64,000 nt of DNA from Allantophomopsis cytisporea (taxonomy: Eukaryota > Ascomycota > Leotiomycetes > Phacidiales > Phacidiaceae), in assembly GCA_024752435.1 (NCBI GenBank), contig CP103034.1, positions 434,001-498,000 on the forward strand, given 5' to 3'. Position 1 is the first letter of the stretch, and each line of letters starts with the position of its first letter. The position numbers and the translations under genes are program-made. The notes under the pieces are model-generated. The model worked only from the letters and a program-made list of their open reading frames with translations. It was not told the DNA's origin and made no database searches. Positions 22,522-34,576 of the stretch are shown here, piece after piece.

Positions 22522-23340
22522 TTAATGACCTTCCATAGCCTTTCTCCTTGCCTCGAAGACCTTCTTGACAACGGGTCTATCGGCGAGCTTTGTGTGCCAA
22601 GCATGATAGGCTGGGAAGTTCTTTTCAGTCTCGAAATTGTTCTTAGTATCGACGATCACATCCCAAGGCAAGAAGGCCAAGTCGGCATATGTCAACTTGT
22701 TCCCAACCAAGTAATCTGTCTTTTTCTCCTTAAGATGCTTGTCAAGCACTGACACAACTCTCTCGATCTGCTCCCTGTATCGCTCGACGGCGGATGGCAA
22801 CTTCTCGCCGTGAAGGCGGGAGAACCAGATGAACTGACCGTACTACACGCAGTAGTTAGTCTCATACTTGACCAAGTACTCACGCTGCAGCCGTCATATC
22901 AATGAAGCGAGGTTGCTGGGGGTCTTACATAAGGTCCTTGTCCCGACATCTGGAATTGTAACCACTGAGAAACCAGATATTTCTCGTTTCCAGACTTGTA
23001 AGAGAGCTTTCCCTCAGTATCGTACTTTTCGATAACATATTCGATGATTGCGCCGGACTCCCAGAGAGTGAAGCCGCTGTTGTTGGGGTCCTCAATGGCT
23101 GGAACACGACCATTGACGCACACCTTCTCGTATGGCTCCTTCTTCAGGTCTGCATAATTCAACATGACAGTCTCGTATGGGAGTTCAAGCTCCTCGAAGA
23201 TGAGAGCTACCTTCCATGGATTTGGTCCACCAGCTGTGATCTTGTCGTCAGTCTTCGTCCACTTTGCGTAGGTAGAACATGCCGGTGAATTTCAATTATT
23301 ACTTACGGTGACTGTACAATTTAATCGGCTTAAGGGACAT
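22522..23340 (-). CDS. Glutathione S-transferase (URE2/GTT-like)
   Basis: Three exons (23340-23307, 23233-22929, 22842-22522) with introns of 73 and 86 bases encode 219 residues. The N-terminal thioredoxin-like domain starts MSLKPIKLYSHPGGPNPWKV, and has NGRVPAIEDP with its cis-Pro and the glutathione-binding LWESGAIIEYV. The last intron interrupts QMSGQGPYYGQFIWF at the start of the helical C-terminal domain, whose DLAFLPWD sequence is the usual N-capping motif. The domain order and length fit fungal GSTs of the Ure2/GstA type, which conjugate glutathione to electrophiles or reduce peroxides in the cytosol. The substrate cannot be read from the sequence. Confidence 0.9.
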
Positions 23341-24327
23341 GTTTATTGAAGTTTTCTGCGTTGTAATCGTAAGGGAAGAAGATCACTGAAGTACTCAGGA
23401 AAGCGGAGCGCATTCGTTTGTTTCGAAATTATGGCGTGATAGAGTTGAGTCCAGGTCAGAGAGAAGTGCCCTTCATACAATGTGGCAGGAGGGTAGCCAT
23501 CGATATCTGAACAGGCCGAATTCCTTCATTCCTCATCTTCCTTCGTAATTCTTCATTGTTGTCAGACAGAGGGCAGTATTTTGCGTGGAGTCGAAGTTGC
23601 TCGAAATCTATAACACAAGTAACCAGTTACATCACATTCTTTGAACTATCAGCCGGAAACAACAACAGCAATGAAGCCGATTGGCGTGGAGTACCTTAGC
23701 CGTTATTTGTTACTGCATGCATTCCCCGGACTATGAACTTAAAAAAGATACTGCTAGATACCCCAACATAGGTACCTAGGTAAGTATGGGTAGATCAATA
23801 GGCGATCAATAGGCGGGAAATGGGAGCTCAAGATACGTGTGGGCAGGGTACGGCGCTACGCATCCTCGCGCGTCCTTTCAAAGCACATTCTACCACTCCT
23901 AAATTTGTAAGCAGTTCATAGGCTTTTAAGTTTGATGATGAAGCACGGCAGGGGGTTTAGACAGCATAAGCAATCATGCTGACACAAGCTTCGGAGACAT
24001 ATACACTGATTATGTAGCCTTCCTGAGATGAAGATCTTTGATATGTAAGCTACATTTACAACTTTATAATATGCTTTACAGGGTTATTGACATAATGTAG
24101 AAGGTAATTATTTCGGTAGGATCGTCCTGAGGTTCATGGAGGTACAGCTTGGTAGTCCCGAGATAAAATCATGTCTCATTGCATTGCATTTCGATTCTTC
24201 AACCTGTGTGGAAATGTCAGGCCATCTGTGTTTGCACCAATCTACAGATTAAACAAGATATCCGGCATGCTGAACTGTAATGCATGGTGTCAAAGATGAA
24301 AGTTTTAGCTTTCTACATATGAGGGCT
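23341..24327. other. Intergenic stretch
   Basis: About 1 kb upstream of the GST gene and downstream of the Rrn5-like gene. It contains a GGTACCTAGGTAAG palindromic unit near 23770-23784. No gene is supported. Confidence 0.5.
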
Positions 24328-26922
24328 CTATAGAACTCTCTCGTGGTACGATACATGGTCCTCCTCAATATTATGCCCAGAAACATTCCCATCACTATTC
24401 TGGTCTGCGATGTGCTCTTGATAATCCATTTCAAAGTCGTGGCTTCTCATGTGCGCCTCATAATCGCTCTCACTCATTCCCATGCCGTATTGCTCACAAT
24501 TCTCCAACTCACATCTAAATGAAGATCTAGTGGCACTTCTACTGCGTGATCCCGATATGGATTGGGATCGCTTTATCTTCATGTCCCGGTAACCGATGTG
24601 TGAATCTGTGGGTAGAGCAGCGACTTCCGCAGCTTTGATGCTCGCCTCATCAGCAACGATATCCCTGTCGTGATGATGGGCCTTCATATGGCTCTTCCAG
24701 TGATCCAAACTGGTCATGGGCTTTGCATGGCGCTTACAGGATGGTACAGAACACGTCAGATCGCCTTCGATATATTGATTAGTGTGGCTATCCTCTTCCA
24801 CGCTTCGAGCTCTCGCCTGCTCACGTCCGCGTTCTGCCTTCTTCTGCGTTTTTTCTGACTTCGCCCTTTTCTTCTCCGCCCGCAGCTCTCTCCGTCTTTT
24901 CTTTTCGTGCTCGGTGAACGTGGATCGTGTGGTGGAAATACTGCGCATGGATTTTGCGTCGTCATCAGTGATTGCTGTGCTCTCTGAAATGACACTCTGG
25001 CTTCTGCTGCGGGTTCGGTAGCGGGCTGTTGATTTTGTGCGCATAGGAGGGTCCGGTGCCACAACGCGGGAATATTCTTCTTGGTCGCTCAGGGCTCCGG
25101 CTTCCAGAAGAGCCTCGAGACTTTCTGATCCTCCGTCGTTGATTTCGGCATTGCTTAGCTCCAATGAGGGGTCATCGTCAGTTTCCTGCATTACATTCGC
25201 ATCTTTGATGTTTGTATACAATCCTATCTCTGTTTGTTCTTCGGTCACCGATGCGTGTTGTGGTCGGTCTGCGAATTCTACCGGCGTTTTAATAAGCTCC
25301 CAGTCACTCCAGTATGTTGTATTGTCTCTCCAATCTTCCAATTCGTCCGCAGTTCTTCGATGATGGATCGGATGCTTAGGCAGTGTGCTCTCCTCGGCTT
25401 CCAACGGCCATGGTGATTCACGTTTCAGCATTTCCCACAGTCGTTTCTCTTCAACCATGCTAGCTTCTCTGTCAAAGGCCTCGATATAGGTTTCGCGGGC
25501 TTGCTCGAGCTCTTTCTGCAATCTGACTTGACTGTGGGCCCGTTCTGAAAGACCTTGGGTGCTTGGATCGCCGTCCGAGAGCTCATATACGTCTTTTATA
25601 ATAGGCATATTCATGTTCTCTGATGCAAGGTCTTGATCTCGTATAGTTATAGGATCATCGCTATTGTCAGTTTCAGCGAGAGTCAGAGCCTTTGTTTCTT
25701 TTGGCCTGGAAAGTGCGAGTTCAACATCTTCATCTGATGAAGTTTGATCATCGGTCAACAAGTCATTAACAATAGCAATTTGTGATATTGTTTTCTGTTT
25801 CTCATTCTGTCGATCGACCTGTTCAATTTCTTCATATGTGAGAGGCTCTTGGGTATCAGGATCCTTTCTGTGGTTTGCGAATACTCTCAGTTGATATCTT
25901 CTGGTACAATCCGCCCAAAATGATCTTGAATTGGGTTTGAGGCCTAGCATATTGACAGCGGCCTCTACATCCTGACGTCTAACTTGGGCTTCTGCGAGAA
26001 GCGATGCGCGAAGTCTTGAAGTAGCACAATATATAGTTGTAGATATAAGCCTTTTTAGAACACTGACAGTCAGCGAATGAAAATCTTGGAGAGCAGTAGT
26101 CTGAATCGAAGGCAGCTCCGGGAGATTGTTAATGTTTCTCCAATTTTCGTTCTCGTGGGATCCGCCGGAGTTCATGAAGACATTCTCTGACAATCCCAAC
26201 CACTCACGTAGGTTGAGTAGTTCGACCGCGGGCATTGATTCTCGTAGTTTGTCCTCCATTGTTCCATCTTCCTCATCCAATCCTCGTAAGAGTAATTCCT
26301 GTGAAAGTAGCCACATGTTCCCGAGACTCTTGAACTCCCTCGAGACCTCTTGTTTCTGTTGATGTAAGGCTACCTCGTCTGCAATTTCGTCAAGAGCTTG
26401 TGAGCACTCTTCACTGATTTCTAATGCAGAAGGCGTCTCATCCAAACTGCTCAGATTCTGACGAGGATGATTGAGATGCAGATTGACAACTCCTTCGTGC
26501 AACAACTGAATATAAGCTTGAACCTCAAGCTCGGACTTTGTTCCTATTTTTTGGGCGATGCCGGCGACATTGTCCTTGCCAAGCCTGTCCAACGCGCCAA
26601 AAAACAAACTCTTCTCTGAAGATTTCCACTCATTACCTCCAATCCAACTTCTCTTGAACACCTTTTCTTCATCTAAAAGCATTCCTCGTGCAGTGTCACT
26701 AATATCAATATTGAGCAACTGCTTGTAATCGTTCAAGATCGACTTTCGCTGAATCTTCTTCGCTTTCCTATCATCTCTGGGCTCAGCTCGTCGTTTTCTG
26801 GGATTCTGCTGCATCGCTTCTGCAGTTGTGCTATCGGCGGAGGGTTCTCTAGCTACTTCATCGTCCTCGGTATCATTGCTATCAACAGCTCTGGGGTCTT
26901 CCCAAGAATCATCAGACTCCAT
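24328..26922 (-). CDS. Rrn5-like SANT/Myb-domain protein with C-terminal C2H2-like modules
   Basis: A single exon encodes 864 residues. Residues 1-60 are acidic then basic, with likely nuclear signals (NPRKRRAEPR). ILNDYKQLLNIDI, GNEWKSSEKSLFFGALDRLG and QKIGTKSELEVQAYIQLL form the SANT-type block characteristic of Rrn5, a subunit of the RNA polymerase I upstream activation factor. The middle is long, acidic and disordered. A basic coiled stretch (EKKRRRELRAEKKRAKSEK) follows. Near the C-terminus are two C2H2-like units: C-x4-C..H-x4-H in CSVPSCKRHAKP..SHMKAHH, and C-x4-C..H-x3-H in CELENCEQYGMGM..AHMRSH. The zinc-finger tail is unusual. It is head to head with IRC3, with 473 bases between starts. 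Confidence 0.6.
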   Translation of the reverse strand: MESDDSWEDPRAVDSNDTEDDEVAREPSADSTTAEAMQQNPRKRRAEPRDDRKAKKIQRKSILNDYKQLLNIDISDTARGMLLDEEKVFKRSWIGGNEWKSSEKSLFFGALDRLGKDNVAGIAQKIGTKSELEVQAYIQLLHEGVVNLHLNHPRQNLSSLDETPSALEISEECSQALDEIADEVALHQQKQEVSREFKSLGNMWLLSQELLLRGLDEEDGTMEDKLRESMPAVELLNLREWLGLSENVFMNSGGSHENENWRNINNLPELPSIQTTALQDFHSLTVSVLKRLISTTIYCATSRLRASLLAEAQVRRQDVEAAVNMLGLKPNSRSFWADCTRRYQLRVFANHRKDPDTQEPLTYEEIEQVDRQNEKQKTISQIAIVNDLLTDDQTSSDEDVELALSRPKETKALTLAETDNSDDPITIRDQDLASENMNMPIIKDVYELSDGDPSTQGLSERAHSQVRLQKELEQARETYIEAFDREASMVEEKRLWEMLKRESPWPLEAEESTLPKHPIHHRRTADELEDWRDNTTYWSDWELIKTPVEFADRPQHASVTEEQTEIGLYTNIKDANVMQETDDDPSLELSNAEINDGGSESLEALLEAGALSDQEEYSRVVAPDPPMRTKSTARYRTRSRSQSVISESTAITDDDAKSMRSISTTRSTFTEHEKKRRRELRAEKKRAKSEKTQKKAERGREQARARSVEEDSHTNQYIEGDLTCSVPSCKRHAKPMTSLDHWKSHMKAHHHDRDIVADEASIKAAEVAALPTDSHIGYRDMKIKRSQSISGSRSRSATRSSFRCELENCEQYGMGMSESDYEAHMRSHDFEMDYQEHIADQNSDGNVSGHNIEEDHVSYHERVL

Positions 26923-27395
26923 TGTTTCTCTCTGACAGGTTCACAAAGCTCCGAAGGAGTTTTTCTAGGAGATTTGACAATTGTCCAATCCAGAAATGTA
27001 TTTGATTTTCCGTGAATGAACAACGTCTGTATCACGTGATGTCCAATTTAACATGTGTGTTTGACAATTTGGCTTTAATTCTCCAACGAGAGCCGTGAGT
27101 TATGTGTATCAAAGCCAGATCAATGAACATGACTTTGGACGGAATGGTTGAAAAGAGTGTGGAGTTGTGTAGAAATATTGAAAACACAGCAAAACAAAAT
27201 TAAATAAAGTAAGCAATTGTCAGCCTCGCTTATCTCATATGTCAGCCTTGCCAGTCTTGTCCAGGATCTCAATACACCGACGTGACCCAGTACCTAAGTA
27301 AGGAAGGTACCAAGGTACCTTTGGTGCTAAACGCGCGCCAACTGAGGCGGTTCTAGATTCTCAGAACAAACATTGTCACGTTCTTCAAAGTCAAG
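26923..27395. promoter_or_regulatory. Shared promoter region, Rrn5-like gene / IRC3
   Basis: This 473-base gap lies between divergent coding starts. It contains AC/GT-rich sequence and a cluster of TACCTAAGTA, GGTACC and AAGGTACCTT palindromes at 27291-27324, closer to the IRC3 side. Confidence 0.5.
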
Positions 27396-29433
27396 ATGAT
27401 GCCACTGGCGTCAAGAGGCATTATTTCAATACTGCGAAGCAATGGTATACGCACTAGACCTGCATTTACTGGATTCTCTCGTCGATTCACCACCTCAGCA
27501 GCCTTAGCTACTCAAGAATCTCTGGAAGGCATTCCACAACCGCCTCCCATACGTCTTCGTGAATATCAAGAAGAATGCATACAAGCAGTGCTAGAAAGTC
27601 TAGAGCTTGGTCGCAAGCGTCTCGGTATTTCTTTAGCTACTGGGAGTGGGAAGACGGTGAATACAAATCCATAATGCTTATGCTTCAAGTATTAATACTC
27701 TATAGGTCATTTTCACACAGCTCATTGATCGCATACAGCCTAAGTCTCCCGATGCAGACCAAACTCTCATTCTTGTTCATCGCCGAGAGCTTGTTGAACA
27801 GGCTGCCAGACATTGTCGTCTTGCTTACCCACATAAGACCATTGATATTGAGATGGGCGCGAATCATGCCAGTGGGCATGCGGACATCACCGTTGCCAGC
27901 GTTCAGAGTATCATTTCTGGAGATCGCATAAACAAATTCGACCCCACAAGTTTCAAGTTGGTCTTAGTTGATGAAGCCCATCACATTGTAGCCAATGGCT
28001 ACCTGAAGACTCTGGCGCACTTCGGATTGTCTGAGGCCCAATCAGATTCACCTGCTCTTGTTGGAGTTTCGGCAACCATGTCACGTGCCGATGGACTACG
28101 ACTTGGGGCGGCCATAGATCATATCGTATATCACAAGGACTACGTGGATATGATAGGAGAAAAGTGGCTTGCTGATGTCATATTCACAACAGTGCAGTCC
28201 AAAGCGGACATTTCGAAGGTTAAAAAGGGCGCAAATGGAGATTTTGCACCTAGTGATCTTTCTCGAGCTGTCAATACAGAAGATATCAACAGCGCCACTG
28301 TGCGAGCATGGTTGCATAAAGCTAAAGGCCGCAAGTCTACCATTGTCTTCTGTGTTGATCTTGAGCATGTTACGGGTTTGACCAACGCTTTCAGGCGGCA
28401 TGGCATTGATGCCCGCTTCGTAACAGGAGATACTCCCAAAATCGAAAGAGCTAAGAGACTCGACGATTTTCGAAATAGGGAATATCCGGTAATTGTCAAT
28501 TGTGGTGTTTTTATTGAGGGCACAGACATTCCAACTATTGACTGCGTCCTTTTAGCGAGACCGACAAGATCCACGAACTTATTAGTACAGATGATCGGAA
28601 GAGGTATGCGATTGCATCCAGGAAAGGTCAATTGCCATATCATAGATATGGTTGCCAGTCTTGCAACTGGTATTGTCTCGACACCAACGTTGTTTGGCCT
28701 TGATCCATCGGAAATGCTTGAGGATGCCAAAGTGCATGACCTGAAGGCGATGAAAGAAAAGAAAGAAGAGGAAGCAAAGAGAGATGAAGTAGCTAACGCT
28801 GCTGGAGCCAAATCTGATGGTATAGCCACGTCCAGAAAATTCACCTTCACTGATTACGACTCCGTATATGACCTCATACAGGATGACTCTGGGGAACGTC
28901 ATGTCAGGGTGATCAGTGAATACGCTTGGGTCGAAGCCGATCGTGGAAAATACATCCTCAGTGGGGTTGGATCAAGTTTCCTACGAATAGAGAAAATAGA
29001 CGGTATGTGGTCAGTCCAGTATACACAGGCAATGCCAAAGCCTCAAGTGGAGAAGTCTCAGAGCAGGGTACCATTTTACGCTCCATACGAACTTGCTACG
29101 GCGGAGACTTCGACGGCTGCCATTCATGCTGCGGATACATGGGCAAGCCGGAATATACCTCACAATGTCATTAGCAAACGTGCAAGCTGGAGAAAAGCTC
29201 CTGCCACGGAAGGCCAGCTCGCTATGATCAATAAGATGAGGCCAAAAGATGATCAATTAACAAGTGACGATGTTACGAAGGGGAAAGCTGCTGATATGAT
29301 TACAAAATTAAAACATGGCGCTAAGGGTAGGTTTACCAGGCATCAAAGAGACGCGAGGAAGAGTGAGAGACAAGCTTCTAAGGAAAATGCTATTAGGGAG
29401 AGGGAAACGGTAGTTGTAGGACCTTTGTCGTGA
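27396..29433 (+). CDS. IRC3: Mitochondrial DEAD/DEAH helicase IRC3
   Basis: Two exons (27396-27656 and 27706-29433) encode 662 residues. The intron splits the ATP-binding site right after SLATGSGKT. An Arg/Ser-rich N-terminus (IISILRSNGIRTRPAFTGFS) is a plausible mitochondrial presequence. Superfamily 2 motifs are in order: Q-like IRLREYQEECI, Walker A SLATGSGKT, motif Ia LVHRRELVEQA, motif II LVDEAHH, motif III SATMSR, then IVNCGVFIEGTDIP and QMIGRGMRLHPGK (motifs V and VI). The basic C-terminal extension (KHGAKGRFTRHQRDARK) fits fungal Irc3. Yeast Irc3 is a DNA branch-migration helicase needed for stability of mitochondrial DNA. Residue spacing and length agree with the family. Confidence 0.9.
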
Positions 29434-30138
29434 TACCCAGGAATGTGGGAAGTTTTTCCATTCAGTTACATATTTACACAGAGCTACATGTGGCGTTAAT
29501 AGATACCGCTGATACAATGAGAGATCTCTTCATGATTACACATTTGACGTAGGTAGAATCGAAGAATTCATGAATCGATCACTTCCAAATGTACCTTAAT
29601 TCATCTGGAGAAGTCTCATATGAGCAATGTGGAAAAAAAAGTAGTGATTCAATCTCAGAGATGGAATAAAGGTAAATTTAGACCAGAGACAATGTGTCCA
29701 GAAAAAAGGCCATCGAATATGAATATCTGCGTTAATTCATATCTTTAAACAACCTGGCTTGAGGGAATTTCACAAAAAAGGGGTGCTCATAATGTGGGTC
29801 AACGGGTTTGTAGGGGCATCTAATCCCTACTCCGCCGCCTAGGATGACATACATTGTGCACCCTAGGCCATTCATTCGCGGCCTTGTATCAACCCATCCC
29901 AAAATTCAACATCACTCAGATCACACCTAAAACGACAATACAGACGTGTCCTTCGAATAATTTCAAAGTCATCGATGCCACAGGCGTATATCGAGACGTG
30001 TCATTCATTTCAGCAATTTTAATCCGCCTCGGAACCATTATCGAAGAGTCTCAATTAAATTGAGACCGCGAGGCTACCACAGCCGTATAGCTCCAGATTG
30101 AGGTACATGTAAGGTATTGTACGAATTGTCTCGACAAT
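29434..30138. other. Intergenic region, IRC3 3' side / MCD4 promoter
   Basis: About 0.7 kb with an A-run at 29632-29640 and no supported gene. The sequence just before 30139 is the MCD4 leader. Confidence 0.5.
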
Positions 30139-33100
30139 ATGGCGCGCGTCAATCGCTTTGGCTTTTTAGCCATTGCTATGATTTTTCATTTGGTCTATAT
30201 GTACTCCATCTTTGATATCTATTTCGTCAGCCCAATTGTTAGTGGTATGCGCGAGTATGGGGTACAAAGACCTGCAGGTGCCGACGCGCCTGCTAAACGA
30301 CTCATGCTATTTGTTGGTAGGTGCTTATATACTGGGAAGCTGAGAAGAAGATCTAATGCTAATCATTGTGCCATGTTTTAGGTGACGGTTTACGAGTGGA
30401 CAAAGCATTTCAATCGTTTCCAGAACCATATCCAGAAACTGAAGCAGACCTGGTCCCAAGACCTTTGGCGCCTTTCCTTCGATCTCGAGTTCTCGAGCAC
30501 GGCACATTTGGAGTATCCCATACAAGAGTACCTACTGAATCTCGACCAGGTCATGTTGCGCTGATCGCTGGGTTGTACGAAGATGTATCAGCAGTTACGA
30601 CGGGCTGGAAACTCAACCCTGTTAACTTTGATAGCGTCTTTAATCGCAGCAGACATACATGGAGTTGGGGAAGTCCAGATATCTTGCCAATGTTCGAAAC
30701 GGGTGCTGTGCCAGGAAGGGTCGACGCATACACTTATGGGCATGAGTTCGAAGATTTCTCGACCGATGCTACGGCGCTGGATATTTGGGTCTTTGACAAA
30801 GTGAAGGAGTTGTTTGCTGAAGCAGCTAGGAATTCTACATTGAATGCAGAGTTGAGGAAAGATAAAATTGTCTTCTTCCTTCACCTCTTGGGTTTGGATA
30901 CAACAGGCCATGCATACCGCCCATATTCGAAGGAATACTTGAACAACATTAAGATTGTTGACAAAGGGGTTCGAGAGATCACGAAATTGGTTGAGGATTT
31001 TTACAATGACGGAAAAACAGCCTTTGTATTTACTGCTGATCACGGCATGCATGACTTTGGTAGTCATGGCGATGGTCATCCAGACAACACTCGTACACCC
31101 TTGATTGCTTGGGGATCAGGAGTCGCTAAGCCTGTAATCAACAAAGATGGGAAAGCCGCAGGGCATGATGAATCTTCTTCGGACTGGGGATTTGACCATG
31201 TTCAAAGGAATGATGTTTCGCAGGCAGATGTTGCAGCGCTCATGGCATATCTTGCAGGTCTTAACTTTCCAGTCAATTCGGTCGGAGAACTTCCTTTGCC
31301 ATATCTGTCCGCAAGCGATGCCGAAAAAGCAGAGGCAATGCTGGCAAATGCTCGAGGTATTCTGGAGATGTACCAGATTAAAGAGTCGCAAAAGAAAGCT
31401 TCTGAGCTTAGATATCGCCCCTTCGCGGCGCTGGGGGATGAGCAACATTCTGTTGAACACCGATTTTCCACAATCAGAGAACTTATTGATGCGGGACTTT
31501 ACGACTTATCGATTCATGAATCTACAGATCTCATTAAAGTTGGACTGGAAGGGCTGAGGTACCTACAGACTTATGACTGGTTGTTCCTCCGAGCTCTAGT
31601 CACGATAGGCTACTTAGGATGGATTGCATTTGGTCTTACGACCGTCATTGATCTTCATGTTTTACATGGAAAAGCTGATACATCTAGAACAATGGCTGGG
31701 AGCATCTTCTTCTCCTCAATTTTGGTGGTCCTTTATGCATCATTCATCATCTCCAAATCTCCAGTAACATATTATGCTTATGCCATATTCCCCGTTGCAT
31801 TTTGGGAGGAGGTATATGCACGTCGCAATGCGATCGTCGAAGGAGGTAAATCTTTGATCGGCCATGTCAAGACTGGTGGTGGCTACGCGGTTTTGGCAGT
31901 AAAATCCATAACCTTCCTCGCTCTCATTGAGGCTCTGGTAAGAGATCATTATCCTTTGTAGAACACCCAATCGCTAATTTATGGCAGGCTTTGGGATATA
32001 CTCACCGAGAAGTTTTCTCGGTACTATTTGTGGCAGCAGCTTTCTGGCCTGCAATATATGGTCTTCGATTCCTGCAGACTAATAAGGTTCTCGTTGCGAT
32101 GTGGTTGGTTTCCTGTATCACTATGGCTGGCTTCACATTCTTGCCTGTTCTTAAGGTTGAGAGCACAAATCTTATGTGAGTGAGAACTGAAGGTGTATCA
32201 ATAGAAACTTTGCTAACACACATTTTAGCGTTGCTGGAGGTGCTTTAATGGTAGCAGTCGGCATCTTGTACTTGGTCTTTCAAAAACAGCTCCTAGGACA
32301 AACAAAGTTGGTAGGCGACTCCACCAACCCAGCAAATGACTTAGTCTCGAGGATGCTACTTGGTGTTCAGGTATGTGATGTAACTAGATTCTGTTTGGAC
32401 GCCGGCTAACAAACCCAAAGGTTGGACTTGTTCTACTTTCAATGATTGTTACAAGATCAAGTTCAATTTCCCTCCAATCTAAGCAGGGTCTTCCGCGTGG
32501 CAACCAGATTGTGAGCTGGATTGTTCTCGGTAAGTTCATACCAGTCGCAGAGTTAGTTTTATGATGGCTAACATTTTTATACCTAGTGGTGACATTGATA
32601 ATGCCATTCCTACATCGTCTCCAGCCAAATAACCACTATCTTCATAGATTGGTTGTTATATTCTTGACATTTGCGCCAATCTTTGTCATCTTGACCATCT
32701 CATATGAAGGTCTGTTTTACTTTGTATTCTCTATTATGCTCACCACATGGGTTCGCCTTGAGCATCACATATACATATTTGTATCACAACAGGCTTCTGG
32801 AGCAGTAGCCACCAATGGATCTGCTTCCTTACCTGCATCGCTTTCATCACCAGCCTTCCGATCACTGAACCTCTCAGATGCTCGAATCTCTCTCTTTTTC
32901 TTGACGCTCTTGCAGTCAGCTTTCTTCAGTACTGGAAACGTTGCATCTATCTCATCTTTCAGTCTGGACAGTGTCTACAGATTGATCCCAATTTTCGACC
33001 CCTTTTCACAAGGGGCATTATTAATTCTCAAGCTTATGATTCCATTTGCACTCATATCTGCGAATCTAGGAATTCTAAACAAACGATTAGGCGTTGCACC

Positions 33101-33410
33101 ATCGGCGCTATTCATGCTTGTAATGGCAATTGGCGATTTCCTTACTCTTCATTTCTTCTGGGTGGTCCGTGATGAGGGATCTTGGCTGGAAATCGGTTCC
33201 ACTATCAGTCATTTTTGCATAGCGAGTCTCTTGTGTGTATTTGTGGCCAGTTTGGAAGGGGTCAGTGAGGTTTTTATCGCTGGAATTGAGGTTGAGGATG
33301 GCTCGGAGCAATTAGTAAAAGAAAAGGAAATCGGGAGCGTTGTGGAAAATGAGACGCCGACCAATGGCGAGCCAAAAGAAATAACTACCAACGGGACCGC
33401 CCACTCGTAG
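30139..33410 (+). CDS. MCD4: GPI ethanolamine phosphate transferase 1
   Basis: Six exons (30139-30316, 30382-31937, 31988-32175, 32229-32370, 32421-32529, 32587-33410) encode 998 residues with fully consistent phases. A signal-anchor helix (FLAIAMIFHLVYMYSIFDIYF) is followed by a luminal alkaline-phosphatase-like domain: FVGDGLR around the intron junction, TRVPTESRPGHVALIAGLYED, HLLGLDTTGHAYRP, and FTADHGMHDFGSHGDGHPDNTRTPLIAWG with metal-binding Asp/His residues. From about residue 450 onward multiple membrane helices form the C-terminal PigN domain. Mcd4/PIG-N adds ethanolamine phosphate to the first mannose of GPI anchors in the ER. The polar C-terminus lacks an obvious KKXX signal. Confidence 0.95.
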
Positions 33411-34576
33411 TACTTGTATATAATAGATGTTAGAATATAACCATGTTCATATTTGAGTTGAGGGGCTTCTTTCATAATAAATGCTGAATGTTCAGCACCT
33501 TGTCTGTTCTCACATGTGTACGTAGTAGTTATTGCGATAACATTCAGCCTGGTCATCGCATTTGATGTGAATTCAAGTGGTCAGAAATTGTGCCTCGGTT
33601 CCCCACATCTATGAATCTTGGTACCTGAAATGGCATGCCTCTCCGTCTTCAAGATCTGCGCCCTTACTCCAGACTTTTGTTTCATGCCTCTTCATAGGTT
33701 GATCTTGCATAAAAAGCGGCAGGATCAGGCTGGGAATGCCGGATCGAAGACTGCGATATACGTAGTATGTTCTCGGTATACTACGTTAACGGCGCTACAT
33801 GTGATCGATAACTTCCGCACAAGGCTTCACTTCAACCGCGAACTGAAACTGTTGCGGTTAAGTAAAACGGCTTTACCCGACATCACGGTGGCCAACGACT
33901 TCGACTCAGCAGTAGTTCTGTGAAGGCATCCAATATAAATGAAGAGCTTCATACCTTACACAAGGTCTCCAAGAGTAGTAAATGGCACGAACTGGTTTCT
34001 GATCAGGTGTCCCAGCATTCGCGGAGGAAAACGCAGTCATGAATCCGGAAAGTCCCATGGGCATTTATGGCAGACATCATTCACTCGCTCACCTCCTCAT
34101 ACATAACATCAAGCGTCATGATCATACATATAATAATGATTGCTTGTGTCGCTGTCTAACAATCTGTAAAAAAAACAAAAGCACCATCATAGGGAATGCT
34201 CCCTCCTCAAATGTTGTGGCACCAATCAAATAAATCATATCACAAATCATACCACGTGAGGCTGAATGCGTCAAGAGTCTAGACATACATGTTTGTTGGT
34301 GTGTTTATTCTCTTTGACAAACGACTGAGACTTACCTCGTTACCACAGAGTGTGTGAGAGAAGAGAGAGAGAGAGAGTCCGTAGTGCTCTGGTGCTCGGT
34401 GTGTTCGGTAAACGCCGCACTCTGAACCCATCTGTCAGCGCCTCGAGAGAGCATGTTCATTCGCACAAACCAAAGACACTGTCTGTCATCGACTGGGTCC
34501 GTAAACAGAAACTCAACAGCACATTCACCATCACCGTCGCGGAGAGGAGTGTAGGTTGTCAGGGCGTGTGAAGGAT
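33411..34576. other. Intergenic region upstream of the FarA/CTF1-like gene
   Basis: About 1.2 kb holding the MCD4 3' region and the regulator's promoter and leader. It contains a (GA)n tract at 34355-34378 and one single CCTCGG hexamer at 33593-33598, which alone is within chance. No gene is supported. Confidence 0.5.
34355..34378. repeat. (GA)n tract in regulator leader
   Basis: About ten GA units some 200 bases upstream of the coding start of the Zn2Cys6 regulator. Confidence 0.85.

Noticed and set aside
28140..28850. 236-codon minus-strand frame
   Set aside because: Antisense to the IRC3 helicase, which carries all helicase motifs.
30027..30032. Single CCTCGG upstream of MCD4 as a FarA-type site
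   Set aside because: Single hexamers of this kind are expected about 31 times in 64 kb on both strands, and there is no pathway link.
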